DNA of 64,000 nt from Burkholderia paludis (GTDB taxonomy: Bacteria > Pseudomonadota > Gammaproteobacteria > Burkholderiales > Burkholderiaceae). The notes beneath the pieces were generated by a model. The model worked only from the letters and a program-made list of their open reading frames with translations. It was not told where the DNA came from and did no database searches. This document shows, one piece after another, positions 8,762-17,707 of this stretch; within the stretch, counting starts at the first letter, position 1, and each line of letters opens with the position of its first letter. Both the position numbers and the translations under genes were made by a program. The stretch is from assembly GCF_000732615.1 (NCBI RefSeq), contig NZ_JPGL01000014.1, positions 114,466 to 178,465 of the forward strand, in the 5' to 3' direction.

Positions 8762-10203
8762 TGTTCGCGCTGAATGCACGCGCCGCGTCGCGCAGTGGGC
8801 TCGTACTCGCCGCCGCACTCGCGCTGGCCGGCTGCTCGCTTGCACCGCACTACGAGCGGCCGGCGGCGCCGGTGCCGGCCGCCTATGCGCCTGCCGACGG
8901 CAGCGCCGCGCCGGCCGCCGATGCCGCGCAGCTCGACGACTGGCGTACGTATTTCACCGATGCTGCGCTGCAGGCGTGGATCGACGCGGCGCTCGCGAAC
9001 AACCGCGACCTGCGGATCGCGGCCGGCCGGCTCGAGGAAGCGCGGGCGCTGTATGGCGTGCAGCGCGCGGACCTGATGCCGTCGGTCGACGCGAATGTGG
9101 GCTACGAGCGTGTGCGCCAGTACGACCCGGTCGTGCGCGAAAGCGCGATCAGCGGTCTGTATCGCGCGGGCGTCGGCGTCAGCGCGTACGAACTCGATCT
9201 GTTCGGCCGCGTGCGCAACCTGTCCGATGCGGCGCTCGCCGAATATTTCGCGACGGCCGACGCGCAGCGCACGGTTCGCATCGGCGTGATCGCCGACGTG
9301 GCGGGTGCGTACGTGGCGGAGCGCTCGCTGCACGAGCAGCTTGCGCTGGCGCAGCGCACGCTGGATGCGCGCGAACGGATGGCCGCGCTCACGCAGCGCC
9401 GCTATGCGGCCGGCACGAGCGATGCGATCGAGCTGCGCTCGGCCGAGATGCTGGTGGCATCGGCGCGGGCGTCGCAGGCCGCGCTGCAGCGCGAGCATGC
9501 GCAGGCCGTGCGGGCGCTGCAGTTGCTCGCGGGCGATTTCGCGCGCAACGTGCCGGCCGATCCGACCACGCTCGATACGCTGTCGATGGCCCCCGTGGCG
9601 CCCGGCGCACCGAGCGCGCTGCTCGAGCGCCGGCCGGACATCCGGCAGGCGGAAGCGCGGCTCAAGGCGGCCAACGCGCAGATCGGCGCCGCGCGCGCGG
9701 CGTTCTTTCCGCGCATCGCGCTGACGACCGACTACGGTTCGGTGAGCGACGCGTTCTCGAGCCTGTTCTCGGCCGGCACGAGCGTCTGGACGTTCGCGCC
9801 GCGCATCACGCTGCCGATCTTCGCGGGCGGGCGCAATCGCGCGAACCTCGACGTCGCGAACGCGCGCAAGCACATCGCGGTGGCCGAATACGAGAAGACC
9901 GTGCAGACCGCGTTCCGTGAAGTGGCCGACGCGTTCGCCGCGCGCGGCTGGATCGATCGCCAGCTCGAGGCGCAGCAGGCCGTGCACACGGCCGACGGTC
10001 AGCGGCTGAGGCTCGCGGAGCGCCGCTATGCGGGCGGCGTCGCGACGTATCTCGAACTGCTCGATGCGCAGCGCAGCACGTACGAGTCGGGGCAGGAACT
10101 GATCCGGCTCAAGCAGCTCAGGCTCGCGAATGCGATCGCGCTGTACCGTGCGCTTGGCGGCGGCTGGTCGCCGGCATCGGCGGAGGCGTCCACGTCGGCG
10201 TAG
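8758..10203 (+). CDS. oprA: RND efflux outer membrane channel lipoprotein (OprA/OprM-like)
   Basis: 481 residues from the ATG at 8758, whose A precedes the pump gene's TGA (ATGA overlap), indicating translational coupling. The signal peptide ends in a lipobox (LALAGC, Cys26). Two TolC-type repeats are seen: the first around ELDLFGRVRN, the second around LPIFAGGRNRANLDVANAR. This is the NodT/OprM subfamily that trimerises into an outer membrane barrel and periplasmic tunnel. It closes the efflux operon and is followed by a strong hairpin. Confidence 0.9.
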   Translation: MMFALNARAASRSGLVLAAALALAGCSLAPHYERPAAPVPAAYAPADGSAAPAADAAQLDDWRTYFTDAALQAWIDAALANNRDLRIAAGRLEEARALYGVQRADLMPSVDANVGYERVRQYDPVVRESAISGLYRAGVGVSAYELDLFGRVRNLSDAALAEYFATADAQRTVRIGVIADVAGAYVAERSLHEQLALAQRTLDARERMAALTQRRYAAGTSDAIELRSAEMLVASARASQAALQREHAQAVRALQLLAGDFARNVPADPTTLDTLSMAPVAPGAPSALLERRPDIRQAEARLKAANAQIGAARAAFFPRIALTTDYGSVSDAFSSLFSAGTSVWTFAPRITLPIFAGGRNRANLDVANARKHIAVAEYEKTVQTAFREVADAFAARGWIDRQLEAQQAVHTADGQRLRLAERRYAGGVATYLELLDAQRSTYESGQELIRLKQLRLANAIALYRALGGGWSPASAEASTSA

Positions 10204-10212
10204 TGCCCGTCA

Positions 10213-10236
10213 CCGTCGTGCCGCCCGGCACGACGG
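10213..10236 (+). terminator. Hairpin after the efflux operon
   Basis: A perfect 10-bp stem (CCGTCGTGCC / GGCACGACGG) with a 4-base GCCC loop begins 10 bases after the stop codon of the channel gene. It has no clear U-tract. A second hairpin (CGGGACG / CGTCCCG) follows at 10314-10332. Confidence 0.6.
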
Positions 10237-10649
10237 CGGCGTAACGTTTCGACATACGTACCGTCGCCGCTTCATCCGGTATCGCCGCGCAGGCGGCAGG
10301 CCGGCCTGCCGGTCGGGACGTTTCCCGTCCCGTGACCGCGCACACCTGACGGCCGGAAACGGCCCCGTCCCTGGATTGCCCTTGCCGCGATCCCGCGCGA
10401 ACGTGCGCGGTCCGTTTTCCTTTCCCTTCTTCGACGATGTGCCCCGCGGATCGCGTGCCGATGGCCGTCCATGCACGCGCTTTCCGCCCGGGAATTGACG
10501 TCCGGATTAATCCATGTATTGAAATCAATCGGGGCGTCAAAGTGTCGCAGTAAAACGTTTGTATTCGAGGCGCAATCGTTTGCGCAAAAGAATCGATCCG
10601 ATTGAATCGATGGTTCATTTCCTGTCAGTTGAAAATGATTTGATATTGG

Positions 10650-10898
10650 CGTTGTCGATCGACAACGATGGCGGCATCTGACAATGTTTTGTCTTTTTCA
10701 CGACGAATCTTGCGCGAGCCAATGCCAGAAATGAGGAGCGGGGTGAATCCGGTTGCCGGCCGGAAAAGTCTTTAATCTTCAGTTATTTCCTGAAAATAAA
10801 AAAGGACTGCGGATAAAAATGATGTGACTCGAAATTCGCAGGAAATGGCGTGGAATTGAAGGGTTAAATCTGACATTGTCAGGCGCATTTGACAATGA
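10650..10898. promoter_or_regulatory. Repeated GACAA/TTGTC elements upstream of the fimbrial operon
   Basis: The 784 bases from 10237 to 11020 hold no gene and become AT-rich after about 10500. In them I see an 18-bp perfect palindrome CGTTGTCGATCGACAACG (10650-10667), CTGACAATG (10678-10686), the inverted repeat CTGACA-T-TGTCAG (10870-10882) and TTTGACAATG (10888-10897). All share GACAA or its complement, so a regulator may bind several sites here. The fimbrial promoter probably lies between about 10890 and 11020. Confidence 0.45.
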
Positions 10899-11020
10899 TT
10901 TACAAATAACTTTCAGAATTATCTCGATAATGCTGCCTCGTGTCGGACGGAAGCCAACCATGGCTGCCGTTTGTGTCCGCCACGTCGTCCATTCCATTTG
11001 CACTCCTTACGGGAAACGTC

Positions 11021-11533
11021 ATGAAAAAATCCCTCCTGACCGCTGTCGCATTCGCGGCCCTGTCGACCTCGGCCTTCGCAGCGGGCACCGGCACGATCAA
11101 CTTCACGGGCGAGATCGTCGCGGGCGCATGCGGCATCGATTCGGGCTCGGTCAACCAGACCGTCAACCTCGGCAAGGTGCCGACCAACGTGTTCAAGCAG
11201 GCTGGCGACAAGTCGACGCCGACCAACTTCGACATCAAGCTGACCGATTGCGACACGAGCATCGCGCAGAACGCGTACTTCACGTTCACGGGCACGTCGA
11301 GCGCGGGCCAGCCGAAGCTGCTCGCGACGATCGGCTCGGCCACCAACGTCGGCATCCGCCTGCAGGCGGCGTCGGGTGAATACCTCGACAACGGCGCCGA
11401 GCAGAAGGCGCCGACCGTGCTGCAGAACGGCACGAACATCGCGCGCTTCGCAGCCATGTACGAAGCGACCGCGGCCGGCGTGACGCCGGGTACCGCCGAC
11501 GGCGTGGCGAACTTCACGGTCCGCTACCAGTAA
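11021..11533 (+). CDS. Type 1-like fimbrial major subunit
   Basis: 170 residues from the ATG at 11021, which directly precedes a classical signal peptide (MKKSLLTAVAFAALSTSAFA); a longer open frame upstream would bury this signal. The mature protein starts AGTGTINFTGEIVAGACGID, the donor-strand and first Cys of chaperone-usher pilins; a second Cys follows in LTDCDTS, forming the family disulphide. It ends in the usual penultimate-Tyr pattern (FTVRYQ). Secreted through the Sec system and assembled by the downstream chaperone and usher. Confidence 0.9.
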   Translation: MKKSLLTAVAFAALSTSAFAAGTGTINFTGEIVAGACGIDSGSVNQTVNLGKVPTNVFKQAGDKSTPTNFDIKLTDCDTSIAQNAYFTFTGTSSAGQPKLLATIGSATNVGIRLQAASGEYLDNGAEQKAPTVLQNGTNIARFAAMYEATAAGVTPGTADGVANFTVRYQ

Positions 11534-11618
11534 GCGGCCGTACCGGGGGAGGGTGCGCGCACCCTTCCTCGTCCGCTTTCCCTCCTTTTCCCCCTTCCTG
11601 GACTTCCGGTAGCGCCGC

Positions 11619-14105
11619 GTGCGAATCAGACATTCCTTCCTTTGCGTCTCCGTGCTGGTTGTCGGCAGCCAGAGCCATGCGACGGAATTCAATTCGTCGT
11701 TCCTGAACATCGACGGCTCGAACAACGTCGACCTGTCGCAGTTCTCGCAGGCGGACTTCACGTTGCCGGGCGAGTACATGCTCGACGTGCAGGTCAACGA
11801 CCTGTTCTACGGCCTGCAGTCGATCGAGTTCATCGCCGTCGACGCGTCGGGCGCCGGCAAGCCGTGCCTGACGCCGGAACTCGTCGCGCAGTTCGGGCTG
11901 AAGCCGTCGCTGGCGAAGGACCTGCCGCGCTTTCAGGGCGGCCGCTGCGTCGACCTCGGCGCGATCGAGGGGGTGACCGTGCGTTACCTGAAAAGCGACG
12001 GGCGGCTCAAGATCACGATTCCGCAGGCGGCCCTCGAATTCAGCGATTCGACCTACCTGCCGCCGGAGCGCTGGTCCGAAGGGATTCCGGGCGCGATGCT
12101 CGATTACCGCGTGATCGCGAACACGAACCGCAATTTCGGTGCGGGCGGCGGACAGACGAATTCGGTCCAGGCCTACGGGACGATCGGCGCGAACTGGGAT
12201 GCATGGCGCTTTCGCGGCGACTACCAGGCGCAATCGAACGTGGGCAATACGGCATACGCGGACCGCACGTTCCGCTTCAGCCGGCTTTATGCATTTCGCG
12301 CGCTGCCGTCGATCCAGTCGACGGTGACGTTCGGCGACGACTACCTGACCTCCGACATCTTCGACACGTTCGCGTTGACGGGCGCGTCGATCCGCAGCGA
12401 CGACCGCATGCTGCCGCCTGCGCTGCGCGGCTATGCGCCGCTGATCTCGGGCGTCGCGCGCACCAACGCGACCGTGACCGTGTCGCAGGCCGGCCGCGTG
12501 CTGTACGTGACGCGCGTGTCGCCGGGCGCCTTCGCGCTGCAGAACATCAATACGAGCGTGCAGGGCACGCTCGACGTCGCGGTCGAGGAAGAAGACGGCA
12601 GCGTGCAGCGCTTCCAGGTGACGACGGCCGCCGTGCCGTTCCTCGCGCGCACCGGCCAGTTGCGCTACAAGGCCGCCGTCGGCAAGCCGCGGCTGTTCGG
12701 CGGCGCCGGCATCACGCCGTTCTTCGGCTTCGGCGAAATCGCCTACGGCCTGCCGTTCGACGTGACCGCTTACGGCGGCTTCATCGCCGCGTCGGGCTAC
12801 ACGTCGATCGCGCTCGGCGTCGGCCGCGATTTCGGCGCGTTCGGCGCGCTGTCGGCCGACGTCACGCATGCGCGGGCCCGCCTGTGGTGGAACGGCGTGA
12901 CGCGCAACGGCAACTCCTATCGCATCAACTATTCGAAGCACTTCGACGGGCTCGATGCCGACGTGCGTTTCTTCGGCTATCGCTTCTCCGAGCGCGAATA
13001 CACGAACTTCGCGCAGTTCTCGGGCGACCCGACCGCGTACGGCCTGGCCAACAGCAAGCAGCGTTATTCGGCGACGCTGTCGAAGCGCTTCGGCGACACG
13101 TCGACCTATTTCTCGTACGACCAGACGACCTACTGGGAACGTGCGAACGAGCAGCGGGTCGGCCTCACGCTCACGCGGGCGTTCTCGATCGGCGCACTGC
13201 GCAACCTGAACGTCAGCGTGTCGGCGTTCCGTACGCAGAGCGCCGGCGCCAGCGGCAACCAGGTGTCGGTGACCGCGACGCTGCCGATCGGCGGCCGCCA
13301 CACCGTCACGTCGAACCTGACGACGGGCAGCGGTACGACGAGCGTGAACGCGGGCTACATCTACGACGATCCTGACGGCCGCACCTACCAGGTCAACGCC
13401 GGCGCGACCGACGGCCGCGCATCGGCGAACGCGAGCTTCCGCCAGCGCTCGTCGGCGTACCAGCTCACGGCGCAGGCATCGACGCTCGCCAATGCGTACG
13501 CGGCCGCGTCGCTCGAAGTCGACGGCTCGTTCGTCGCGACGCAGTACGGCGTCTCCGCGCACGCAAACGGCAACGCGGGCGACACGCGCCTGCTGGTGTC
13601 GACCGACGGCGTGCCCGACGTGCCGCTGTCCGGCACGCTTGCGCATACCGACTCGCGCGGCTACGCGGTGCTCGACGGCGTCTCGCCGTACAACGTGTAC
13701 GACGCGACCGTCAACGTCGAGAAGCTGCCGCTCGAAGTGCAGGTGACGAATCCGATCCAGCGCATGGTGCTGACCGACGGCGCGATCGGCTTCGTGAAGT
13801 TCTCCGCCGCGCGCGGCAGCAACCTGTACCTGACGCTGACCGACGCGGACGGCAAGCCGCTGCCGTTCGGCGCATCGGTGCAGGACGTGGCGAACGGCAA
13901 GGAACTCGGCATCGTCGGCGAGAGCGGCGCCGCGTTCCTGACCCAGGTACAGCCGAAATCCACGCTGGCGGTGCGAGCGGGCGAGCGCACGCTCTGCACG
14001 ATCGACGCACTGCCGAACCAGCTCCAACTCGAAGGCACGCCGATCCCGGTGACGTGCCAGGCGCCCGGCGAGTCGCATGCAGCGGCCGCACGGGTCGAAC
14101 GATGA
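11619..14105 (+). CDS. Fimbrial outer membrane usher (FimD/PapC family)
   Basis: 828 residues from a GTG at 11619; a signal peptide (LCVSVLVVGSQSHA) follows, then the N-terminal usher domain beginning EFNSSFLNIDGSNNVDLSQF, where pilin-chaperone complexes dock. The 24-strand barrel occupies the middle with its plug domain (around ARTNATVTVSQAGRVLYVTR), and two C-terminal plates end the protein. It begins 85 bases after the subunit gene. The protein secretes and polymerises the fimbria in the outer membrane. Confidence 0.9.
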   Translation: MRIRHSFLCVSVLVVGSQSHATEFNSSFLNIDGSNNVDLSQFSQADFTLPGEYMLDVQVNDLFYGLQSIEFIAVDASGAGKPCLTPELVAQFGLKPSLAKDLPRFQGGRCVDLGAIEGVTVRYLKSDGRLKITIPQAALEFSDSTYLPPERWSEGIPGAMLDYRVIANTNRNFGAGGGQTNSVQAYGTIGANWDAWRFRGDYQAQSNVGNTAYADRTFRFSRLYAFRALPSIQSTVTFGDDYLTSDIFDTFALTGASIRSDDRMLPPALRGYAPLISGVARTNATVTVSQAGRVLYVTRVSPGAFALQNINTSVQGTLDVAVEEEDGSVQRFQVTTAAVPFLARTGQLRYKAAVGKPRLFGGAGITPFFGFGEIAYGLPFDVTAYGGFIAASGYTSIALGVGRDFGAFGALSADVTHARARLWWNGVTRNGNSYRINYSKHFDGLDADVRFFGYRFSEREYTNFAQFSGDPTAYGLANSKQRYSATLSKRFGDTSTYFSYDQTTYWERANEQRVGLTLTRAFSIGALRNLNVSVSAFRTQSAGASGNQVSVTATLPIGGRHTVTSNLTTGSGTTSVNAGYIYDDPDGRTYQVNAGATDGRASANASFRQRSSAYQLTAQASTLANAYAAASLEVDGSFVATQYGVSAHANGNAGDTRLLVSTDGVPDVPLSGTLAHTDSRGYAVLDGVSPYNVYDATVNVEKLPLEVQVTNPIQRMVLTDGAIGFVKFSAARGSNLYLTLTDADGKPLPFGASVQDVANGKELGIVGESGAAFLTQVQPKSTLAVRAGERTLCTIDALPNQLQLEGTPIPVTCQAPGESHAAAARVER

Positions 14106-14121
14106 CTCCACGGATCCAGCG

Positions 14122-14868
14122 ATGAACATGCCTTTCCCCGTTTCCATTCCGCGACGCGCGCTGTGCGCGCTCGCCACCGCCGGCGCGCTGCTCGCGGGCG
14201 CCGCGCACGCGGCGATCGTGCCCGACCGCACCCGCGTGATCTTCAACGAAGGCGAGCAGGCCGCGATCGTCACGATCACCAACAAGAGCACGACCTATCC
14301 GTATCTCGTGCAGTCGTGGCTCGAGGATGCGAAAGGCAACAAGATCACGACGCCGCTGATGGTCGTGCCGCCGTTGCAGCGGGTCGAGGCGAACGAGCGC
14401 AACGTGCTGCGGATCGCGAAGCTGCCGGGCGCCGAGCTGCCGGCCGATCGCGAGTCGGTGTTCTACCTGAACATCCGCGAGGTGCCGCCGAAGACCGATA
14501 CGCCGAACACGCTGCAGATCGCGCTGCATACGCAGATGAAGCTGTTCTACCGGCCGAAGGCCGTGCAGCCGCAGCGCGACGAGGACTGGACGCTGCCGAT
14601 GACGTTGCGCGTGGATGCGGCCGCGCACCGGCTGGTGTTCGACAATCCGACGCCGTACCACGTGACGGTGGTCGACGTGAGCGCGGGCGAACAGAAGACG
14701 AAGGTGCCGATGGATCCGGTGATGGTGAGCCCGATGAGCACCGCCGACGTGCCGTTCAAGGCCGCGACGCCGTCGACGCTGTTCGTCACGCATATCGACG
14801 ACTACGGCGGCCAGGTGGCGGTCGAGTACGCGTGCGAGGCCGGCGCCTGCAAGAGCGTGAAGAAATGA
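14122..14868 (+). CDS. Periplasmic fimbrial chaperone (PapD family)
   Basis: 248 residues from the ATG at 14122, chosen because it precedes a standard signal peptide ending in AGAAHA. The mature part begins AIVPDRTRVIFNEGEQAAIV, matching the PapD signature including the conserved Arg that anchors subunit C-termini, and a Lys is present in LFYRPKAV. Two Ig-like domains are expected. It holds subunits in a primed state until the usher takes them. It lies 16 bases after the usher and overlaps the next gene by 4 bases. Confidence 0.9.
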   Translation: MNMPFPVSIPRRALCALATAGALLAGAAHAAIVPDRTRVIFNEGEQAAIVTITNKSTTYPYLVQSWLEDAKGNKITTPLMVVPPLQRVEANERNVLRIAKLPGAELPADRESVFYLNIREVPPKTDTPNTLQIALHTQMKLFYRPKAVQPQRDEDWTLPMTLRVDAAAHRLVFDNPTPYHVTVVDVSAGEQKTKVPMDPVMVSPMSTADVPFKAATPSTLFVTHIDDYGGQVAVEYACEAGACKSVKK

Positions 14869-15896
14869 GCGGCGCTCGACGAACCGGCATCGCCGCGCCC
14901 ATGCCCGCCTGGCTCAGGTGGTGCATGCTCGCGCTGTTCATCGCGGTGGCGCAGCCGGCGTGGGCCGTGCGCTGCGTCGCGAATGGCGGCGGCACGTCGC
15001 TGACGGAAGCGATCGGCAACGTCGCGTCCTATCCGACCGACGCACCGGACGGCTACGTGATCTGGGTGTCGCCGCCGCGCACGACGACGGGATACTGCTA
15101 CAAGGATCTCGGCGGCGACATGAAGACGTTCGGCGAGTGGATCTATTTCTACGCGAACCCGGAAAAGCAGACGCCTGCCGCGTGGGGGCTGGAGATCGGC
15201 ATCCGCTACGAAGGGCAGGACTACTTCGGCCGCAGCAGCCAGCCGGGCGACGGCGTGCAGACGAAAACGTACGTGGAGCCGTGCAAGCTGAGCGACGCGG
15301 ACGTCAAGGCCGGGCGTTGCGAGAAGTTTCCGCTGAGCATCACCTATCAGGTCGTGGTGCGCAAGCGCGGCAACTGGGCGCAGCCGCCGTCGGACATCTA
15401 CGCGGTGTTCCAGTTCGACGGCAAGGGCGGCCTGAACTACATCAACCCGAGCTTTCGCTACAAGCTGAGCGGCCTGCGGAACCTGAAGCCGACGCCTTGC
15501 CTGGTCGACGTGAAGGTCACGCCGGAACCGGGCATCGTGAAGTTCGGCCAGGTGCAGGCGACGGGCAGCGGCTTCTCGCCCGCGATACCGCGCAAGTCGT
15601 TCAGTCTCGCGCTGACCAAGCAGTGCAACGTGGCGCTGCGCGTGGACGGCTACTTCGAGACGTCGCAGACGGTGCGTAACGGGCTGCTCGTGCCGGATGC
15701 CAACAGCAATTTCGGTATCGGCATCGAGGACCGCAACGGCACGGCGATCCCGTTCAACCAGCAATTCGTGCTCGCGCAGATGCCCGGGAGCGTGAACTAC
15801 CAGAGCGTGACGCTCGATGCGGTGCTGAAGGCGTTCGGGCCGCCGAAGATCGGGCCGTTCAACGGCACGGCGACGATTCGGCTGTTCATCTACTGA
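14865..15896 (+). CDS. Fimbrial tip adhesin / minor subunit
   Basis: 343 residues from the ATG at 14865, overlapping the chaperone stop (ATGA). It has a signal peptide (ALFIAVAQPAWA), an N-terminal domain of about 175 residues with several Cys and aromatic residues, and a C-terminal pilin domain (from about CLVDVKVTPEPGIVKFGQV to TATIRLFIY). This two-domain layout is that of tip adhesins in chaperone-usher systems. The receptor is unknown. Last gene of the fimbrial operon. Confidence 0.8.
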   Translation: MSGARRTGIAAPMPAWLRWCMLALFIAVAQPAWAVRCVANGGGTSLTEAIGNVASYPTDAPDGYVIWVSPPRTTTGYCYKDLGGDMKTFGEWIYFYANPEKQTPAAWGLEIGIRYEGQDYFGRSSQPGDGVQTKTYVEPCKLSDADVKAGRCEKFPLSITYQVVVRKRGNWAQPPSDIYAVFQFDGKGGLNYINPSFRYKLSGLRNLKPTPCLVDVKVTPEPGIVKFGQVQATGSGFSPAIPRKSFSLALTKQCNVALRVDGYFETSQTVRNGLLVPDANSNFGIGIEDRNGTAIPFNQQFVLAQMPGSVNYQSVTLDAVLKAFGPPKIGPFNGTATIRLFIY

Positions 15897-15975
15897 CGCA
15901 TGCGACGCCTGCCTGTCGACCCGGCGCGGCTTGTGCGATGCCGGCCGCCAACGCCGGGTCGGTGAAGCGCTGCCG

Positions 15976-16001
15976 CGAGGCGCCGGTATTCCGGCGCCTC
16001 G
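15976..16001. terminator. Strong hairpin between convergent genes
   Basis: A perfect 11-bp stem, CGAGGCGCCGG / CCGGCGCCTCG, with a TATT loop lies between the end of the fimbrial operon (15896) and the end of a minus-strand gene (16008). It could end transcription from both sides. No U-tract of note. Confidence 0.6.
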
Positions 16002-16007
16002 TGGCGT

Positions 16008-16145
16008 TTACCGCACCCAGTGACACACCTTGTGATGGTGATGCTCGAAGTGACACACGCGGTGCGGATGCGCTTCGGCGATCGCCGGCACGAGTACGGC
16101 TGCGGCCAGGGCCGCGACGGTCAGGGTTTTCAGTAGCGTTTTCAT
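16008..16145 (-). CDS. Small His-rich exported protein
   Basis: 45 residues. The start ATG follows an AGGA ribosome site. A signal peptide (MKTLLKTLTVAALAAAVLVP, cleavage near AEA) is followed by a mature part of only about 20 residues with seven His and two Cys (HPHRVCHFEHHHHKVCHWVR). This suggests periplasmic metal binding, but no family is recognised. It lies between the fimbrial operon and a small lipoprotein gene on the same strand. Confidence 0.65.
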   Translation of the reverse strand: MKTLLKTLTVAALAAAVLVPAIAEAHPHRVCHFEHHHHKVCHWVR

Positions 16146-16193
16146 ATTGAGGTCCTGTTGTTGAAGATCGGATGACGCGATCGGGAAAGGGCG

Positions 16194-16409
16194 TTACCAC
16201 TGCGGCCGCTGTTCGTCCCTGCGGTCTTCATACCCGCCCGGATGCTGAGCTTCCCAGTCGCGGCGCTCCCAGTAACGATGCCCGTCCCAGTAACGATCGC
16301 CATGCCAGCCGATCGTGACTTCTGCCGGGGCAGGGTACGCGACGCAGCCCGTCAGCATCACGCTCGAGAGCGCACCGACCATGATGGCGGATAACACGAT
16401 GGATTTCAT
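16194..16409 (-). CDS. Small lipoprotein, Tyr/Trp-rich
   Basis: 71 residues. A lipobox (MLTGC, Cys22) marks it as a lipoprotein; the mature part is rich in Trp, Tyr, Arg and His with a repeated RYW(D/E) pattern, and ends DEQRPQW. Similar short envelope proteins are common in Burkholderia, with unknown role. Its start lies 402 bases from orbS, which is divergent. It may be co-transcribed with the His-rich protein gene 48 bases downstream. Confidence 0.7.
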   Translation of the reverse strand: MKSIVLSAIMVGALSSVMLTGCVAYPAPAEVTIGWHGDRYWDGHRYWERRDWEAQHPGGYEDRRDEQRPQW

Positions 16410-16744
16410 GTCGTTCTCCCTTGGAAACAGCAACCCGATCGTACGAGCCCCCAAAATTTCACGTGGTAAGAAGTTGCTACTGCAAATGACAGCCGCAAGC
16501 AATTTGTCAGGCGCGTGAAAGATCGCGTCGGCGCGCCGCGGGACAGGCGGGCGGGCCGCACGCGATGTGCGCCGCGCCCCGCATCGTTTGCGCCGCCGGC
16601 GGCGAACCCGGTGCCGGATTGCGCCGGTCCTGTCGGGTTGAAAGCTTGATGTGCGCCGCGATCGAAATGACGCGTCTTGTCTGCTCGCGCAACGATTCCG
16701 GCAATTATTCGGACAAATCCAGACAACCCGAAAGGGGATTTGTG

Positions 16745-16804
16745 AATCGCATTGAGAATGATTTGCGTTTACGTTAAATTGCGCTATCTCGGAATTTGAC
16801 GGAG
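16745..16804 (+). promoter_or_regulatory. orbS promoter with Fur-box-like overlap and ribosome site
   Basis: A sigma-70 promoter is visible: TTGAGA (16752-16757), 17-base spacer, TAAATT (16775-16780). The sequence around the -35 (GCATTGAGAATGATTTGCG) resembles a Fur box, so iron should repress orbS, as established for ornibactin loci. GGAG at 16801-16804 is the ribosome site, 7 bases before the ATG. The rest of the 402-base intergenic region (16410-16811) holds no gene. Confidence 0.6.
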
Positions 16805-16811
16805 CAGATCG

Positions 16812-17468
16812 ATGACGATGGCGGAAGTGCTCGACCGACCGGCGGCGGCAGCGGCAAACCCGTTCCTCGGCAGTGATCGCGACCGGCGGCCGCGTGCCCG
16901 CCGTGCCGCGGAGCCCCGTGCGCAGGGCGCACTGCTCGACGTGCTGATCTCGCATCGCGCGATGCTCGTGAATGTCGCGCGCGGCATCGTCGGTTGTACG
17001 AGCCGCGCCGAAGACGTCGTCCACGACGTCTTCGTGAAGCTCGTCGAATTCCCGAACCAGGACGCGGTGCGCCAACCGGTCGCCTACGTGAGCCGGATGG
17101 TGCGCAATGCGTCGATCGACGCGTGCCGCCGGCGCAACCTCGAGAACGTCTATCACACGGAAGAGGATGCCGGCTTCGACGTGCCGTCGCCCGAGCCGAC
17201 GCCGGAAGCCGCGCTGCTGACGCGCGACACGCTGCGGCGCGTCTGGGCCGCGCTGGACGACCTGCCGGCGCGCAGCCGCGCGGCCTTCGAGATGGTGCGG
17301 TTGCGCGAGGAAACGCTGCAGACCGCGGCGCGCGCGCTGAACGTGTCGCAGACGCTCGTGCATTTCATGGTGCGCGACGCGGAGCGCCATTGTGCGGACA
17401 GCCTCGAGGCATGCCATCGCGGCGTCGCGTGTCCGGCGTTCGCGGGCGGCCGCGCACGGCGGAACTAG
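16812..17468 (+). CDS. orbS: Iron-starvation ECF sigma factor OrbS
   Basis: 218 residues. It has sigma region 2 (VARGIVGCTSRAEDVVHDVF, then PVAYVSRMVRNASIDACRRR) and region 4 with its helix-turn-helix (REETLQTAARALNVSQTLVH). The N-terminal extension of about 40 residues and the C-terminal Cys-bearing tail (HCADSLEACHRGVACP) are as I remember for OrbS. OrbS turns on ornibactin genes at TAAA-N17-CGTC promoters; two such sites occur in the window. There is no FecR-type anti-sigma partner next to it. Identification rests on the sequence and the transport genes that follow. Confidence 0.85.
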   Translation: MTMAEVLDRPAAAAANPFLGSDRDRRPRARRAAEPRAQGALLDVLISHRAMLVNVARGIVGCTSRAEDVVHDVFVKLVEFPNQDAVRQPVAYVSRMVRNASIDACRRRNLENVYHTEEDAGFDVPSPEPTPEAALLTRDTLRRVWAALDDLPARSRAAFEMVRLREETLQTAARALNVSQTLVHFMVRDAERHCADSLEACHRGVACPAFAGGRARRN

Positions 17469-17583
17469 GCAAGCGCGCCGGCCCGTCGCCCGCCGGGCCG
17501 GGGAGATGGACTCCAGCACGGCGCATCCCGGTGCCGTTTCCCGCGAGGTTCCGGTCGTGGCGCAAGCCGCGGCGCGTTTCGCC

Positions 17584-17652
17584 AGCAGGGACGATCGCGT
17601 CCATGCGGCCGTCGTCAGCGACCGCGAACGGTATGCGATCCGGCCGACGTTT
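17584..17652 (+). pseudogene. Possible remnant of orbH (MbtH-like)
   Basis: A 23-codon stretch reads SRDDRVHAAVVSDRERYAIR then PTF, which resembles the start of MbtH-family proteins (pattern: acidic, V-V-x-D/N-x-x-x-Y-S/A-I-W-P), with Arg in place of the conserved Trp. No MbtH C-terminus follows. In known loci orbH comes straight after orbS, which is where this lies. The similarity is short, so this is an inference. Confidence 0.35.
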
Positions 17653-17707
17653 CGCCGGTGCGCTCGCCGGGCAGGCGAGCGGCGCCGTGCGTGACCCGGA
17701 AAGCATC

